A stretch of DNA of 64,000 nt from Ptiloglossa arizonensis (GCF_051014685.1 NC_135055.1:17534001-17598000); one strand, 5' to 3'. Positions 24,681-37,194 are shown, counted from the stretch's first letter. The notes: generated by a model not told the origin, from the sequence alone. Translations and numbers: made by a program.

Positions 24681-27600
24681 CGTAAGATTCTAAGATGTGG
24701 GTTCGAGAAAAGTTGTTCCATCGTGAATAAAATTGAAATTCTCTATCGCTGCACACGTGACTGGAGAGTTCACCGAACGAGCATCGCGAGTTCACTCTCG
24801 AGAGGCGACGAGAGGATCGCGCGACTCGAAGAACCCCGAACAAGACCTCCCTTGCTGGGAACTTGTCCAACGAATCTTCCTCGCTGATTGAAAAAGGATC
24901 TCGTTTAAGCATCCAACAACTCCGAAAGTACGCTGCCCAAGCTGGCCAACTCGTAGATTTAAACGATCAATCATTCCACGAGAACTTGGTCGGTCCGATG
25001 AGATTAAAATGTATCGCGAGAGCAACGAAGAATTTCATCGTTCCCTGGAAAGAAGATGTATTTCACGGAATTAATTGCACCGGATTTCCCCGAGAAAGTT
25101 TCCCCAGCTGATGAGATTCATCGACGAACCCGAACTTCGTTAACGGATTAATCGTATCAACTGATTACCTTTGGCCAGCTCCGGCTGTCTCTATTGACCG
25201 AGCAGTCGACGAACAAGAAATTCCAAAATGGATAGAGAGACCGTAGTCTCTCGGAATCTGGACCGAGTACGAGGTGTCCGGAGTTCGTGGATAGAGATGG
25301 GTCGTTATAGTTGCAACTTGGTCGCAACTTCAGGAACGAGCCTAGAGAAGCACTCCGGTTACGTCAACAGAAACGTTCTTAACTAATGGCGCGCAGTGGA
25401 ATCGCGTGTGGTTCGAATCTTGGATCTTCGCCCACGACCCAGTTTCGAGCTTTTCGAGAAATTGAAAGGTGTCTTCCTCCGTGGGTGCACAGAGTTGTCC
25501 TGTCGCTTCCATTAGAGCAAGTAAGCTCGGAAGCTTTTACGCCGTATTAACGCGAGACTCGATACGAGAGGCACGGTCGCTGAAGTCTCATGCAAATTCT
25601 TATCACACGGTAGGACAAACCTTAAGCTGCGGTATCGCGATTCTGACACGGGTTCCTCGAACATCGTTTAGATACTTGGATAAATTGGGATGAGTTCAAT
25701 GCTCCGAGCGTATCGGTAGAGAGGTAGAGTACAGCTCTGTCGTGTTGTACGCGTACGTATTTACGAACAAATGAACGCATCTATTTTCGTCAATCGGGCG
25801 CGATATTAGTTTCGAAGATACAATTGTTCGATAATGTAGCTAACGCGGTAATAACGATAAATATACGCAGCGTATCGCGAATGCGTGATATTTGAATATC
25901 AAGTGCTCAGAAATGCGAAATTGTTTCCAACGATTTGTTTGGTGATTATTTCGAAGAGAAAGGGAACCAACAATGAAATATTCTTTAACAATATTGCGAT
26001 CGTTATTTGTTCTTCGGACAGAGAAATATACGATGTAAAAGAAATACTAGACGGAAAAGTTTTAACGAACTTCGCTGGAACGCGGCAATTTAACTTATTA
26101 CGTTAATCGTACACTTTGTCGGGACTCCATAGTGAATTACACACGAGTAACGTTAATGATCCGGGAGAACAATCTACGAAATTATCCTGGCAATTTACAG
26201 ATATAATAGCGATAAGTATACATGTGCACCCTCTTGAATTAATTATGCACTTACGATACTAATTTCTTCACGCACGATCCTAATATTTCATTTTAATCTA
26301 TGCACTGTATCGAGACGACTCCGACTAGTTAAAGAATAAGCACTCTTTTATGTAAAAAAAAATCGTAGGATTATTCATGAGAATGTTAAAGCTCTTGAAA
26401 ACTGATTTGTAGAAGAAATACAAACCGTACAAAAATATAATTCACGATCGAAAAAGATTGGATTCGTCCACTAGTGGTTAAGGAAAAAATTAACGAAAGG
26501 TAGAGATTCGTCTCTAACATTAACATTTGTGTTTTTCTATCGTTGAATCAGAGCTGTCTCTTGCGTTTACCCGGAACGGAACGTTTCTGCTTTCTCTTCG
26601 GCATTTCGCCCAACGATCCTTGGATTTCATCCCCCGGTGGATAATTATCCGAAGTTTCGAGGATCCGGAGGGCCTTTAACCACCTATGCATCGAACTTGC
26701 AGTTTTAGTTCCATCGTAACCAAATATTCGACGAGTTTCTCCGATATTTGCGTACCGATATCATTTAATACGTTTACGATCGAAATTATCCTCGATAATG
26801 ATATTTCCTTTGCAATATGAGAAGCCACGTGTAATCTCGTGACTACCACAATTTGCATAATATTCGAAATTCGAAATTTGCCACCATCGTGATTACAAAG
26901 CGAACGATAATCGAATTACTGTTAACCCTCGTCGTAATATATTCTAATCGGGTACGAGACACGATTCAAATGTAACAAAAATATTTCACACCGATACATA
27001 AACGCATCGATCGTAATTTTCGTTCCAATGAAGAACCGATAATACTATTTCTCCGCGCTTCGAAGATCGCCGCGTTCGGAGAAAAGGTTCGATTAAACTT
27101 TTTCCATCGCGAAAAAGCGAATATAGAAATATAATCGCGGATCATCGTTCCCGTACGAACCAATTAAATAGTTCCGGCTCACAAATACTGGAAATATTCC
27201 TTGGATATAGTTGGAAGAGGGTATCGTACGCGGGGAAGTAATCATAAACTTAATTGGATATTAAACTTTTTCCCAAGCGTTTGAGTTCCCGAGTGGCTGA
27301 TCGAGGACTCTGTCTCCATCTCGCTCCGTTTTCGTTGTTTGTCTTACGGGGGAATCCATCGTGTATTGCCGAGACCGTGGAACCGAGAGAAACGATTTCA
27401 TTGGCGAGACAAACGCTACCGTTGCAGTCTACCTGCAACTTCTTCCTATTCCCTTAGCCTTTTTAACAGAATTTTCAGCTGAGAGTCTCCGCTCACCGTC
27501 TCTCTCTCTCTCTCTCTCTTGTATCACCGTGTTCAGAAGCGAGACGAGTATCTGCATCCTCGTACGTGTTGACTCAAGATCTTCGTTGCTCTCCACGTAG

Positions 27601-27735
27601 CTTGTTACTTCGCACCTTTTCCAGCAAACCCGTCAATTCCGCCCTAAAACTTTTACCTCTGGCAATCTTTTCCTCGCGTCTCGCCCCTATTTTTCTTCCT
27701 CGATTTCTTCGTTTGTCAGCCCAACCCTCCGCTCG
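24681..27735. other. non-coding with a CT microsatellite, no gene supported
   Basis: Unique DNA. A (CT)n run lies at about 27500-27520. The frames at 24415-25111 and 27250-27754 lack domains. AT-rich TAAT-containing stretches occur near 25840-26300 and 26750-26950. Confidence 0.45.
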
Positions 27736-27737
27736 TC

Positions 27738-28215
27738 CTCTTTCTGTCTATTAACAATAGGTTTATCGCAAATATAAAGTGTATTCTCACGGGAGATTTC
27801 TTCGATTGTCGGCCACCTCTGTGCCGGTCTGCTCTTTCTGTCTATTAACAATAGGTTTATCGCAAATATAAAGTGTACTTTTACGGAAGATTTTTTCGAT
27901 CGCCGACCACATCTTTCGGTGTATTAACAATAGGTTTATCGCAAATATAAAGTGTACTCTTACGGAAGATTTTTTCGATCGTCCACCACCTCTTTCGGTG
28001 TATTAACAATAGATTTACTGGAAATATAAAGTGTACTCTTATGAAAGATTTCTTCGATTGTTAGTCATCTCTCTACTGGTCCTCTTTCGGTGTATTAACA
28101 ATAAGTTTATCGCAAATATAAAGTGTACTCTTAGGGAAGATTTCTTCGATCGTCGACCACATCTTTCGGTGTATTAACAATACAATTATTGTAAATGTAA
28201 ACTACATTCTCACAG
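27738..28215. repeat. ~78-94 bp tandem array, 6 copies
   Basis: 'attaacaata' recurs at about 27750, 27844, 27922, 28002, 28092 and 28172, each followed by a 'ggtttatcgcaaatataaagtgta'-type block and 'gatttcttcgat'. A related 'gtattaacaatacaattact' at about 28380 suggests that the array once extended further. Variation in unit length comes from a 'ccggtctgctctttctg' segment present in only some units. Confidence 0.92.
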
Positions 28216-28528
28216 AGGATTTCACGCTACTGAAGTTAATAGACATACGTCCCACTCAGTATATTAAATGAATATAGATAACAAAAAAATTACCTTCACT
28301 CAAGATCACTACGATCTTTCTTTCGTACAATAACCAAACACCCTTTGTTTCAACCAACATCCAATTCCTTTCTTCCATGTATTAACAATACAATTACTCC
28401 AAATACTAACTCTATTATTACACCGCAATACCAATGGTTTGAGCAACCACTCCTGGGTCCAAACAGACCCGTACCTAACCCCAGCTCTCGTAGAAACATT
28501 CAACAAAGATTACTTCATCGCTCTTTCC

Positions 28529-29165
28529 TCGATCTCCAAGGAAAATTACACTATCCACTCGTACAACGCAAACCTCTGGGTCCAAGAACACCCAGACATG
28601 GCGGGACCAATAGTGTACACTCGGTACAATTCACCCTTCTTTTAAACAAAGCGAACAATTTATTCATTAGAAATCACCCGAGGCGTACATTCCATCCTTC
28701 TTTAACCGTCACCCAGAGATACCTCACAGACAATTTCAGCCAAAACTTTGAAAACACAATGGAATTTCTTTCCAGGTTGATGATCGTTCGCGTTTTCCCT
28801 CGACGTCTTCTCCGCCCGAGCGTTAATTCCTGGTCGTTTGCGCGGGAACTTCGAATCGGCGACATCTTGCGCGTGAGTTCCATCCGCGCGATTGTGTGCG
28901 CCACCTGCTCGCGATCCACGAGTTTATCGTGGATTTTGACACGTAAACCCACGGAAACGTTTCGAATAACGCGATGGAGGAAGTTTCACGTCGGGAAGCC
29001 CTTAAGTCAGATATCTGGGGCGTTGGTCGTCGCGAGAGCTCGTACCGCGAGACGAATAACGTTCCCACCGAACACGTACTAGTTCCATCTGCGGCCAGGT
29101 TACGGGGCGCAACGGCTCGCCGTGAATCATTTTGCATTCCCGGTGCCGGTCTCCTCCGCTAAGCA
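28529..29165. other. unique spacer inside the inverted repeat
   Basis: CpG-rich from about 28780. It is open in long frames on both strands (28345-29082 plus and 28823-29137 minus) with no recognisable protein. No RNA gene is visible. Confidence 0.45.
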
Positions 29166-29169
29166 GTGC

Positions 29170-30120
29170 TCGAATGAAAAATAGTCCAGGACGCTTTCGC
29201 GAGCTTCGAAATAGTCCACGGCGCTTTCGTGAGCTTCAAAATAGTCCTCGATTCTTTCGAGCTTCAAAATAGTCCACGACTCTTTCGAGCTTCAAAATAG
29301 TCCACGACGCTTTCGAGTTTCAAAATAGTCCACGAAGCTCTCGAGCTTCAAAATAGTCCACGACGCTTTCGCGAGCTTTGAAATAGTCCACGACGCTCTC
29401 GAACTTCAAAATAGTCCACGACGCTTTCGCGAGCTTCAAAATAGTCCACGAAGCTTTCGAGCTTCAAAATAGTCCACGACGCTTTCGCGAACTTTGAAAT
29501 AGTCCACGACGCTTTCACGAGCTTCGAAATAGTCCACGACGCTTTCGCGAGCTTCAAGACAGTCCACGGCGCTTTCGTGAGCTTCAAAATAGTCCTCGAT
29601 TCTTTCGAGCTTCAAAATAGTCCACGACTCTTTCGAGCTTCAAAATAGTCCACGACTCTTTCGAGCTTCAAAATAGTCCGCGACACTTTCGAGCTTCAAA
29701 ATAGTCCACGACGCTTTCGAGCTTCAAAATAGTCCACGAAGCTCTCGAGCTTCAAAATAGTCCACGACGCTTTCGCGAGCTTCAAAATAGTCCACGGCGC
29801 TTTCGTGAGCTTCAAAATAGTCCTCGATTCTTTCGAGCTTCAAAATAGTTCACGAAGCTCTCGAGCTTCAAAATAGTCCACGACGCTTTCGCGAGCTTCA
29901 AAATAGTCCACGAGTCTTTCGAGCTTCGAAATAGTCCACGACGCTTTCGCGAGCTTCAGAATATTCCACGACGCTTTCGCGAGCTTCAAAATAGTCCACG
30001 ACGCTTTCGCGAGTTTCGAAATAGTCCACGACGCTTTCGCGAGCTTCGAAATAGTCCAGGACGCTTTCACGAACTTCAAAATAGTCCACGAAGCTCTCGA
30101 GCTTCAAAATAGTCCACGAA
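29170..30120. repeat. 28/30-bp minisatellite, about 33 units, with higher-order blocks
   Basis: The unit reads roughly 'agcttcaaaatagtccacga' followed by 'cgctttcgcg' (30 bp) or 'cgctttcg' (28 bp). About 33 copies of the 'atagtcc' word are present. A composite block (cacggcgctttcgtgagc... tcctcgattctttcg) appears near 29217, 29565 and 29793, so units were also duplicated in groups. Frames on the minus strand reading ESVVDYFEAR-like decapeptides are only the 30-bp unit translated; the 28-bp units break the frame. Confidence 0.97.
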
Positions 30121-30384
30121 CGTACGTAATTCGCGAGAACACTCTCAAGATCACTTCTCGATTGGAGGTTTTCAAACTGCCTTCGCGATACCCATTTTGA
30201 AAGTCTACGATTTGTACAGTCCGTGACAAAAGAGGAGCTCTGGCGATCCTAAAACTGTCGAAGTTGGGAAAGGAGAAGAGAGAAACGCTTCATCCCTTAG
30301 TGGAAAGAACGACGAAGTAATGGAATCTTCGTTGAATGTTTCTGCGAAAGCTGGGATAAAGTACGGGTCTGTTTGGACCCGGTA

Positions 30385-32140
30385 AGACAACCTAGCAGAC
30401 CTTGTCTCATACACAGGAACATTGGGAGATTGCTAAGGGATCGTATGTATACCGATCTTGCGGGAAAACGGTCGATGGTTAGTTTCCCTCTGGTGGAAAG
30501 CGTGGATAGCGTCACCACAGGGCCAACGTTTGTTTACTGCGTGCAATTCCACCGAAAACGCGAATACAAATTTTCGAAATTGTACCTCGGTATCCGTCGC
30601 TGTTCGAAACTTTTATCGGCCGGGTGATCAAATTCGCGGGAAATTTACATTTGTCTTCCCCGGTGACGTTCATCGTAGCCGAGAATTTTATTTATCGCGC
30701 GAATGGAAACCGCCCCTTGGGTACACCCCATTAACGAACGAACGCTGCGCGGCTTGAACGTGGAGTCGACGATATATTTCGGACGGACGCGAAACAAAAA
30801 GGATTAATAATTAATATTTTAATATTACTCGCAGCAATCCCCGCCAGTTGTCCCGAGCTAGATTTTCGGCCGCGCGTTGGCTCGCCGCCGTCCTAAATCC
30901 CCTCTCGTGTATGTGTATACACACACGCACGCGCGCACACACATTCTCGACGTACTTTGGAAATTACCGTATGCACTCCTTCGAGATAAACGCGATCCTG
31001 TACAGTTTCGAATACTTCGCTCAGTAAATGACCATTCTCCGTTGTCCGGGACGATCCCAACGCGCGTATGTTTGTTAATTTTCCCACGTGTGTGCACATG
31101 AGGGGAAATTACAACGGGAGATACGCGATACTTTGTTTTATAGAGTATTTTACATCGCGACAAATACCGATCGTTTTATTTATTATGGTAACAGAAACCA
31201 TCTCTTGGTGTATGTTCGTTCATTTATCGATTGTAGAAGATGCGGTAGATATTTAATTGTATGGGACATTTCCTATTCTGCGAAACAATTATAATTTTAT
31301 TCATTGCAGAAATAGAAACCGCCCCTGGGTATGTATCTATCGAATAGGTAAATTAATTATAGAAGGTATAGAACCATGATATTTGATTGGACATAACGTT
31401 TTAATTGGGGAAGTAATTGTAGCAGGTTTGGAACTGAAATGTTCAATTTGACGTAACATTTCGCGTTACGCGAAACTATGAAAATTTTATTCGTTAAGTA
31501 TCATTGGGTACTTGCGTACGCGCTAGGAAAAATAATTACGGAAAATACTATTGTTTTAAGTGAAATAATATTACGATACAACCGTCCGATGGTTCGTTCG
31601 TTAATTGAACGAATAATGCAACGATTGGTATTGGGTCTCGTGGAATTTGATCGTGCTCGCAATTCGGAACCATAAACGAGAAAGAGGAAGGAAATCGTCC
31701 GGAGAAATTTACTTCGAATTTTTCCAATTGTACGACAATGATTCCTGTAGCAGGGTGACCAGATTAGTGTCCCATTGTATAAAGTCCGCTAGGTGCAGCC
31801 AGTTGTTGTCATCAATTTCAAAGAAGGCTCAATCGACCGGAAGAAAACATCGAAGATATCAATAGAGCCATTAGAGGGAAGCTCGGCCACGGGAAAGAGT
31901 GGTCCGTCCTCTTTCCAGCGGGCAGAAACAATTCCGCCCATCTATTTCTCCGATCCCGAAGGCTTTGTCCCCTTTCTACCCTTCGTGCCTCCTCTGGTCC
32001 GGCAACCTTCGTTGCCCCTTTATTTTCACGTCCTGCGTGAAACTGGCTCCGTACCAACCGCTACCGCACACTGTGTGTAACCACGCCCCGTGGAACACGA
32101 CGGTTATCGCCTCGAGATGAGTTACGAGCGTGAATTCCTA
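30385..32140. other. non-coding with a CA/CG microsatellite and weak duplications
   Basis: An alternating purine-pyrimidine tract at about 30908-30945 (gtgtatgtgtatacacacacgcacgcgcgc) could favour Z-DNA. 'gaaaccgcccc(t)tgggta' occurs near 30707 and 31317, with a weaker relative near 31195. A ~65-bp duplication ('tagaa/tggaac..tttga..acataac/gtaacattt') lies at about 31365-31465. No gene is supported. Confidence 0.5.
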
Positions 32141-32144
32141 CACG

Positions 32145-32465
32145 AAACCGAACCCCGAAAGAAAGGGCCACCGATTCGTACTCGCTCTCTAATTTTTTGC
32201 CACCGATCGGCGTTAAAAGTCAGAGTTCGAGAGTATCGAGAACCGTAAACGGGGCAAACTGTAATAAATTTCTTCTCGAAATACGTTCATCGAAATTGTA
32301 CTCCGAAACCAAATCCTAGAAAGAAGATCTGTACTTGATTTGTAATTTTCTTTCACCTGGTGTCAAAAGTGACAGAGAATACACTACCGTTGAGAACAGG
32401 AAAACCGTAAACGAGGTAAACGGTGATAAATTGTTCTTCTCGTTTATTAAAATTACACTTCTGTA
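32145..32465. repeat. ~162-bp tandem duplication, 2 diverged copies
   Basis: 'aaccgtaaacg' lies at 32241 and 32403, each preceded by 'gag(a)gtatcgaga'- or 'gttgagaacag'-type sequence and followed by '(g)taaac.gt.ataaatt.ttctcg'. Upstream, 'cgaaaccgaaccccgaaagaaag' and 'cgaaaccaaatcctagaaagaag' correspond. Confidence 0.72.
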
Positions 32466-34330
32466 AGTATAGAATATTTTCGTGAACGTTCCATTGAAAC
32501 GTTACTATTCTAACGAAACGCTACATAATATTCACGATCCATTTATCTCTCCTTTTATTTTATTTTATTACGTTCGTTAAATCCATCCGAAGGAGGTCTC
32601 TTCAAAAATAAATGAATTATAATTCGCGTTAGTAGGTAAAAAAAAGAGACATCTCTCCCGATTCTCCATACTGGGAACTCTCTGGAGGAACGAACCAACT
32701 TCGCGGAAACATTGGGAGATAATTCGTGGAGAATCAATCGCGAAAAGTTTCTGGCTGCGGGAATACGCCGCGAACAACTCGGCGGGAAGAATCGCGAGAA
32801 GAGTCATTCGTGGAACGAGGTCGATGGAACGAAATTGTCTGGCGAAGAGGCGACACGATCGTTGGCGGCGTGTTCGGGAAAAACCGCTCCATTTCCTCGT
32901 CGACAACGTGGCCTTCGATCTTTCACGGTCTGGGAACTCCCCTCTCGATTCGTTCGCGGTCGCGCCTCACACCGTGTACCCAACGTGCCTCGTCGAAGAT
33001 GCCTGTCCAGAACTTTTTAACTATCCGTGAAAGACGCTGCTCTCGTTAAAAATAGACCCGGTGGTGTTCACTGGGTCGTTTGGGAGTAGATCTCTGTCAG
33101 TGACGTTGATCAATGCTTCCCGAGAGCTCGCGCGAATATTCCATCGGGGATGAGTAGAATATGGGCGTACCTGGTCAGACGTCACCCGGCTGTCCGAAGT
33201 GGCAGGAGTCGGACAATAATTACCGGTATCGATGTCGGGGATTGTTTCGAAGATTCGAGGACAAGTATCTTTGTCGGCGGGTCTTTCTTGCGGATAAATT
33301 TTACGAAAATTGATAAATAGTCGAGAAGAAGCATCGAAATTAACCGGAATCGTTTCGAGTTCAATTTTATCGTAACTGCTTCGCGAGAAGAATAAAAAGA
33401 TGCGGTAATACTGTGGGAAAATACTAGAAGGTAGTATCAAAATTATAGAGACGTATAAATGGTATAAAAAGGAAAAGATAATTATTAATATTAGCAAGGT
33501 TGTCGAACAGTCTGCGTTATGTTTCACGTGCAAATGTAAATTACACGTAGACCTTTCGCATTCGAAGCCGTTTTGTTACGAGAAACTTACACCGGAAGTA
33601 AAACCAAATCGTACAGTTACTTTGGAACGTCCCTTTTTTTATTTAATTTTTCCAACAGCGTACCGTGTCTCGATACGCGGGAAAAATTAGACTAAATTCT
33701 ATCCACAATTCGCCTCTCGAACGCAAACGATTAATTTACACTTTTGCACCCGTACTTCACCGAAGAGAATCGTTGGAAGTAGATTGTAGACGTGCCTGGT
33801 CAGACACGGAGTAGACGTTCGAAGGAACGCTCGAATCGAATTGCTTTCCCAAGGTTTCCAACAATTATCGATCGGGTGATACTTGAGCTATGATCTTGGG
33901 GGATTAATTTACACATTCTCGAAGAAGTTGGTCGATTGGTCCCGTTAAAAGTGGGCGAGGAACCTCTGAGAGAAGTTCGATTCGGGGGAAGGGTATCGTT
34001 TCACCGGCTCGCTGCCGGCGCTATGGACGTTGGAAATAGTTAACGGTTCGGCGACTCGAGTCGCGGGGAACGACTTGGAAAGTCAGTTTTTCCCCGCCAG
34101 GTTGAAGCTCCGCGAGTCAATTTTAAGCCGCCGGAACTGCGAGAGGGACTTAAGTGCGCGCCGTAGACGCGGATTAACGAGATCACCGCCGATCCTCGTC
34201 GCGGAGAATGCGACCAGCGTATTTCCTCGAACGAAATTCCCACCTCGACGACCCCCTCGGCTCATCTGGCGACGAGAAAATCCGCCAATTCGGATTCACA
34301 ACGAATGGTTAACAGCCATCGTATCTTGTA
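32466..34330. other. mostly unique; two dispersed motif copies
   Basis: At 33153-33180 and 33778-33805 AGTAGA and GGTCAGAC lie 14 bases apart, exactly as in the 13.9-14.5 kb array. The minus frame 33021-33533 covers the first copy and looks partly protein-like towards its end, but it lacks domains and begins in AT-rich DNA, so no gene is called. The 34030-34365 frame lies in CpG-rich sequence. Confidence 0.5.
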
Positions 34331-34334
34331 CGGA

Positions 34335-34850
34335 CCCTATGTTTTTCACAAGTTCGAATTTCTGATCGACGTTTTCGATACACGAATACACGGTTCCCTT
34401 GTCTACACAGGATGAGTCGATGAGAACTGTTATGTAAAATACCTCGTTACCTATCAGTTTCATCGAAACATGTTTCACTAGATATTGTCGTAACTATGTT
34501 TTTCACAAGTCGTATGAATTTGTGATCGACGTTCTCGATACACGAATACACGGTTCCTTTGTCTACACAGGATGAGTCAATGAGAACTGTTATTTAAAAT
34601 ACCTCGTTATCTATCAGTTTCAAGGAAACATGTTTCAGTAGATATTGTCGTAACTGGAGTTTGTCGTAACTATGTTCTTCACAAGTCGTACGAATTTCTG
34701 ATCGACGTTCTCGATACACGAATACACGGTTCCTTTGTCTACACAGGATGAGTCAATGAGAACTATTATTTAAAATACCTCGTTACCTATCAATCTCATC
34801 GAAACATGTTTCAGTGGATATTGTCGTAACTGAAGTATGTCGTAACTTAT
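34335..34850. repeat. ~158-175 bp tandem array, 3 copies
   Basis: 'atgtttttcacaagt' starts units at about 34338, 34496 and 34671 (the last as 'atgttcttcacaagt'). Units share 'gatcgacgtt.tcgatacacg', 'gtctacacaggatgagtc' and 'acctcgttacctatca', and are over 90% alike by eye. The second unit is lengthened by a short internal duplication of 'gtcgtaact'. Confidence 0.95.
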
Positions 34851-34919
34851 CAGATCTAACGAAGGTCTTCAAATACAATAAAACCCAAGTGTTTTTTAAC
34901 AAAACTAATGTTCGAAGAG

Positions 34920-35200
34920 ATATTTCAGACAAGTTCTAATTAATTCGTTCGATGTCCTCGACACTTGTTCAAACTGTAGCAAGAAAGTAGAAATCATCGA
35001 CAATTTCACTTATTCTTTTATAACGTTACCAACGACAATGACGTTACTCGAACGTTCAGAAATATTAAAGTTCCCCTTTAAGAATTCGTTCAAACCGTAT
35101 CGAAAAACTCGAAATGTTCCCAATTTTTTAGAATATTTATTTCATAATGTTACCATCGACAGTAACTTGTTCGAATATTGACAAGTATCCTCCCGAGCCC
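34920..35200. repeat. ~123-bp tandem duplication, 2 diverged copies
   Basis: 'gttaccaacgacaatgacgtt' at 35025 corresponds to 'gttaccatcgacagtaacttg' at 35149. 'caaactgtagcaagaaa' near 34971 corresponds to 'caaaccgtatcgaaaaa' near 35092. Spacing is 121-124 bp. Confidence 0.72.
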
Positions 35201-35745
35201 TTTAGAAAAACGTAGAATCGTAGCTACCGTGATCGCCATGGTGTTGAACGCGTTGAACAATGGCGAAGAATCCCCACACGGGATGTCGATCTTTTATTCC
35301 CGTGCCCAGGGATCCATTGATCCGAGGTGTCCGGTACACGAGACTTTGGATTTAATCAGAACCAGCACGGATTCCCGGGGTGACGGTGCGCCCTCGTCTC
35401 GTAGACACGAGTAGCGCACAACAAGTTGGAAATTAGTTTACACGGACTCGCTGGTGTACAAGTACGCCGAGAAGATTCCTCCAGGTGAGAAACGTTCACC
35501 GCTGTCTCTATAAAGTTCGCACGGAGAGGAATTAAATTCTTTTCCATCGGGGTAAATAGACCCGGGTGATCGCAGTTTGAATTGTTCTCGATCGCGAATA
35601 GATGGTCGTCTTCCCGATTCCGGGAGATTCCCCATACGAGGAGTTCTTGTCGTGCAAATCGATGCGTTCGGTTCGAGCGCGGTTAAGGAACTCTCCGGGG
35701 TGAGAAATACGTCGACACTTGGGAATTTTTTACAACGATACGGAA
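35201..35745. other. non-coding, no gene supported
   Basis: CpG-rich. Short frames on both strands (35178-35414 plus, 35356-35635 minus) have no family or convincing splice sites. Confidence 0.4.
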
Positions 35746-36175
35746 CCTACCATTCGAAAGTTCCGTATCGTGTCGATGATAAATCCTACGAACGATATTT
35801 CCGCCAATTTTTGAACGATAACGTTCGCGTGCACGAAAGTTACGAATTTAGTTGCAAAAAATTAGAATTTTTCAAAAGGTGAACGAATGAGAATTTCCGT
35901 ATTGGGTTAACGGTGCATCGAACGATATTTCTGTCAATTTTTATACTAGTGTTCGCGTGAACGAAAGTTATGAATTTAATTGAAAAATTAGAATTTTTAG
36001 AAAGTGGACGAACGAGACATTGAACGTCCGACACGAAGGTTTTCGTATCGCGTTAACGGCGCTTCGAATGATATTTCTGTTAATTTTTATAGAGCGTTCG
36101 CGTGTACGAAAGTTATGAATTTAATTGAAACATTGGAATTCTTCGAAAGTGAACGTGAAATTAAATTTCAATCGC
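35746..36175. repeat. ~136-140 bp tandem array, 3 copies
   Basis: 'cgaacgatattt' (or 'cgaatgatattt') lies at about 35790, 35930 and 36066. It is followed by '(t)caatttttat', 'gttcgcgtg.acgaaagtta' and 'gaattta(a/g)ttg..aa'. Frames at 35577-36294 follow the array. Confidence 0.9.
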
Positions 36176-37194
36176 GTAGAATTTTACATACAGATTTCGA
36201 TTCCTTGAAATCGGGAAATATGGTGTCGTGCAAACACTGTGTGCAATTTCGTCGCGTTACGAACAAACACGAGATCGAGATTACCTCGACATAATCTTAT
36301 CCTAGGTATCGCTAGAAATTTGAAGATAGCGTACAGAGACTATGTAAAAGTACTCGAGAAACGGTGCCAGTTTCCAAGGGGGTCGAAGCCATTCTCGTAA
36401 CTGTTATTAGCGTCGCGGATCCTAATGACGAAATTCAGGTAGCGTGAAAAGGTAGGGGAAGCTGGAAGGGGAAAGATCGCTGAAAATTGGAAACGAAGGT
36501 GAGCAAGGTGTGCAATATCCCGGTATTTAAAATCAAGTAGGTGGATAACGGGACCAAATCGAGCCACACCTGTCCTCGAGAAGAAGCTAACCTGACGAAT
36601 GGCGGACACTTGGACCCGCACTCGGTTCGAATTTTCGTCTCTATTGAGCGAGATGACGCGTCGCTCGAATTGCCTTCGAGAATGGTGATTCAGGTACCGT
36701 AATCTCGCGTAAAACGAATCTCGTTCCAACGCGTCGAATTCGAATTAATTATGCAGCTACCGAAAAAAGAAGGAACCGAGAAGAAACGAAGGAAAGAGAA
36801 AAGAAAAGAACAGAGCCAGTGTCTTTGTAATTGCCTGTCAGCTTTCCATCCGCTCTCGTAATTCCATTCGCTCCGGCCATTCGCGTATTTACACAAGACG
36901 GAGGAACCACGCTGCGTTTCGAGCTGTCTTTTGTTTCCGCGCGCAGGCAGACGTCGCGCACAAAGGGGAGCTCGCGACGAAAAAAGGGGGACACGAGAGG
37001 GGGAGGGGGAGGGGGACGAGAGAAAACGCTGTGCAATACGATGATGAAAGACACTCGCGCGTGCTAGCTCGAAACGGGGTTCTTTCACGCGCCGCTATCG
37101 GAAACGGAGTCAAGAGACGACTTCTATTAAACTTACTCGACACCTTACTCGACCCTCCATCGGGAACATTGAGTCTTTCGGGGCAGGAATTCTC
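36176..37194. other. non-coding, no gene supported
   Basis: Contains a purine-rich run at about 36765-36810 and a 'gagggggagggggaggggg' G-rich tract near 36994-37016, which could form a G-quadruplex on the plus strand. Frames on both strands across it are low-complexity. Confidence 0.5.

Larger units (their letters stand above)
28455..30380. repeat. ~80-bp inverted repeat enclosing a minisatellite
   Basis: Bases 28455-28528 match the reverse complement of 30302-30380 at about 89% identity, with one 5-base insertion in the right arm. Both arms begin GGGTCCAAACAGACCC at the outer side. The ~1.77 kb between them holds about 640 bp of unique DNA and the 28/30-bp minisatellite. No target-site duplication was found at the outer borders. 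It may be a foldback-like element or an inverted duplication. Confidence 0.82.

Noticed and set aside
25408..25425. tRNA T-loop-like word (ggttcgaatc)
   Set aside because: The flanking bases cannot form the T stem, and no A-box or acceptor stem is found; the same holds for 'ggttcgatcc' near 54637.
28345..28645. Protein-like frame (…VQTDPYLTPALVETF…) at the left inverted arm
   Set aside because: The other arm (30302-30380) reads in the same frame for about 20 codons, but every codon that differs changes the amino acid and the copy then shifts frame. That is not the pattern of a constrained exon.
29348..30107. Decapeptide-repeat proteins on the minus strand
   Set aside because: Translations of the 28/30-bp minisatellite; the 28-bp units break the frame, so no single protein is maintained.
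33021..33533. 170-codon minus-strand frame with a plausible C-terminal part
   Set aside because: The first third is AT-rich and implausible, no splice acceptor convincingly trims it, and it contains a copy of the dispersed AGTAGA/GGTCAGAC motif, suggesting repeat-derived DNA.
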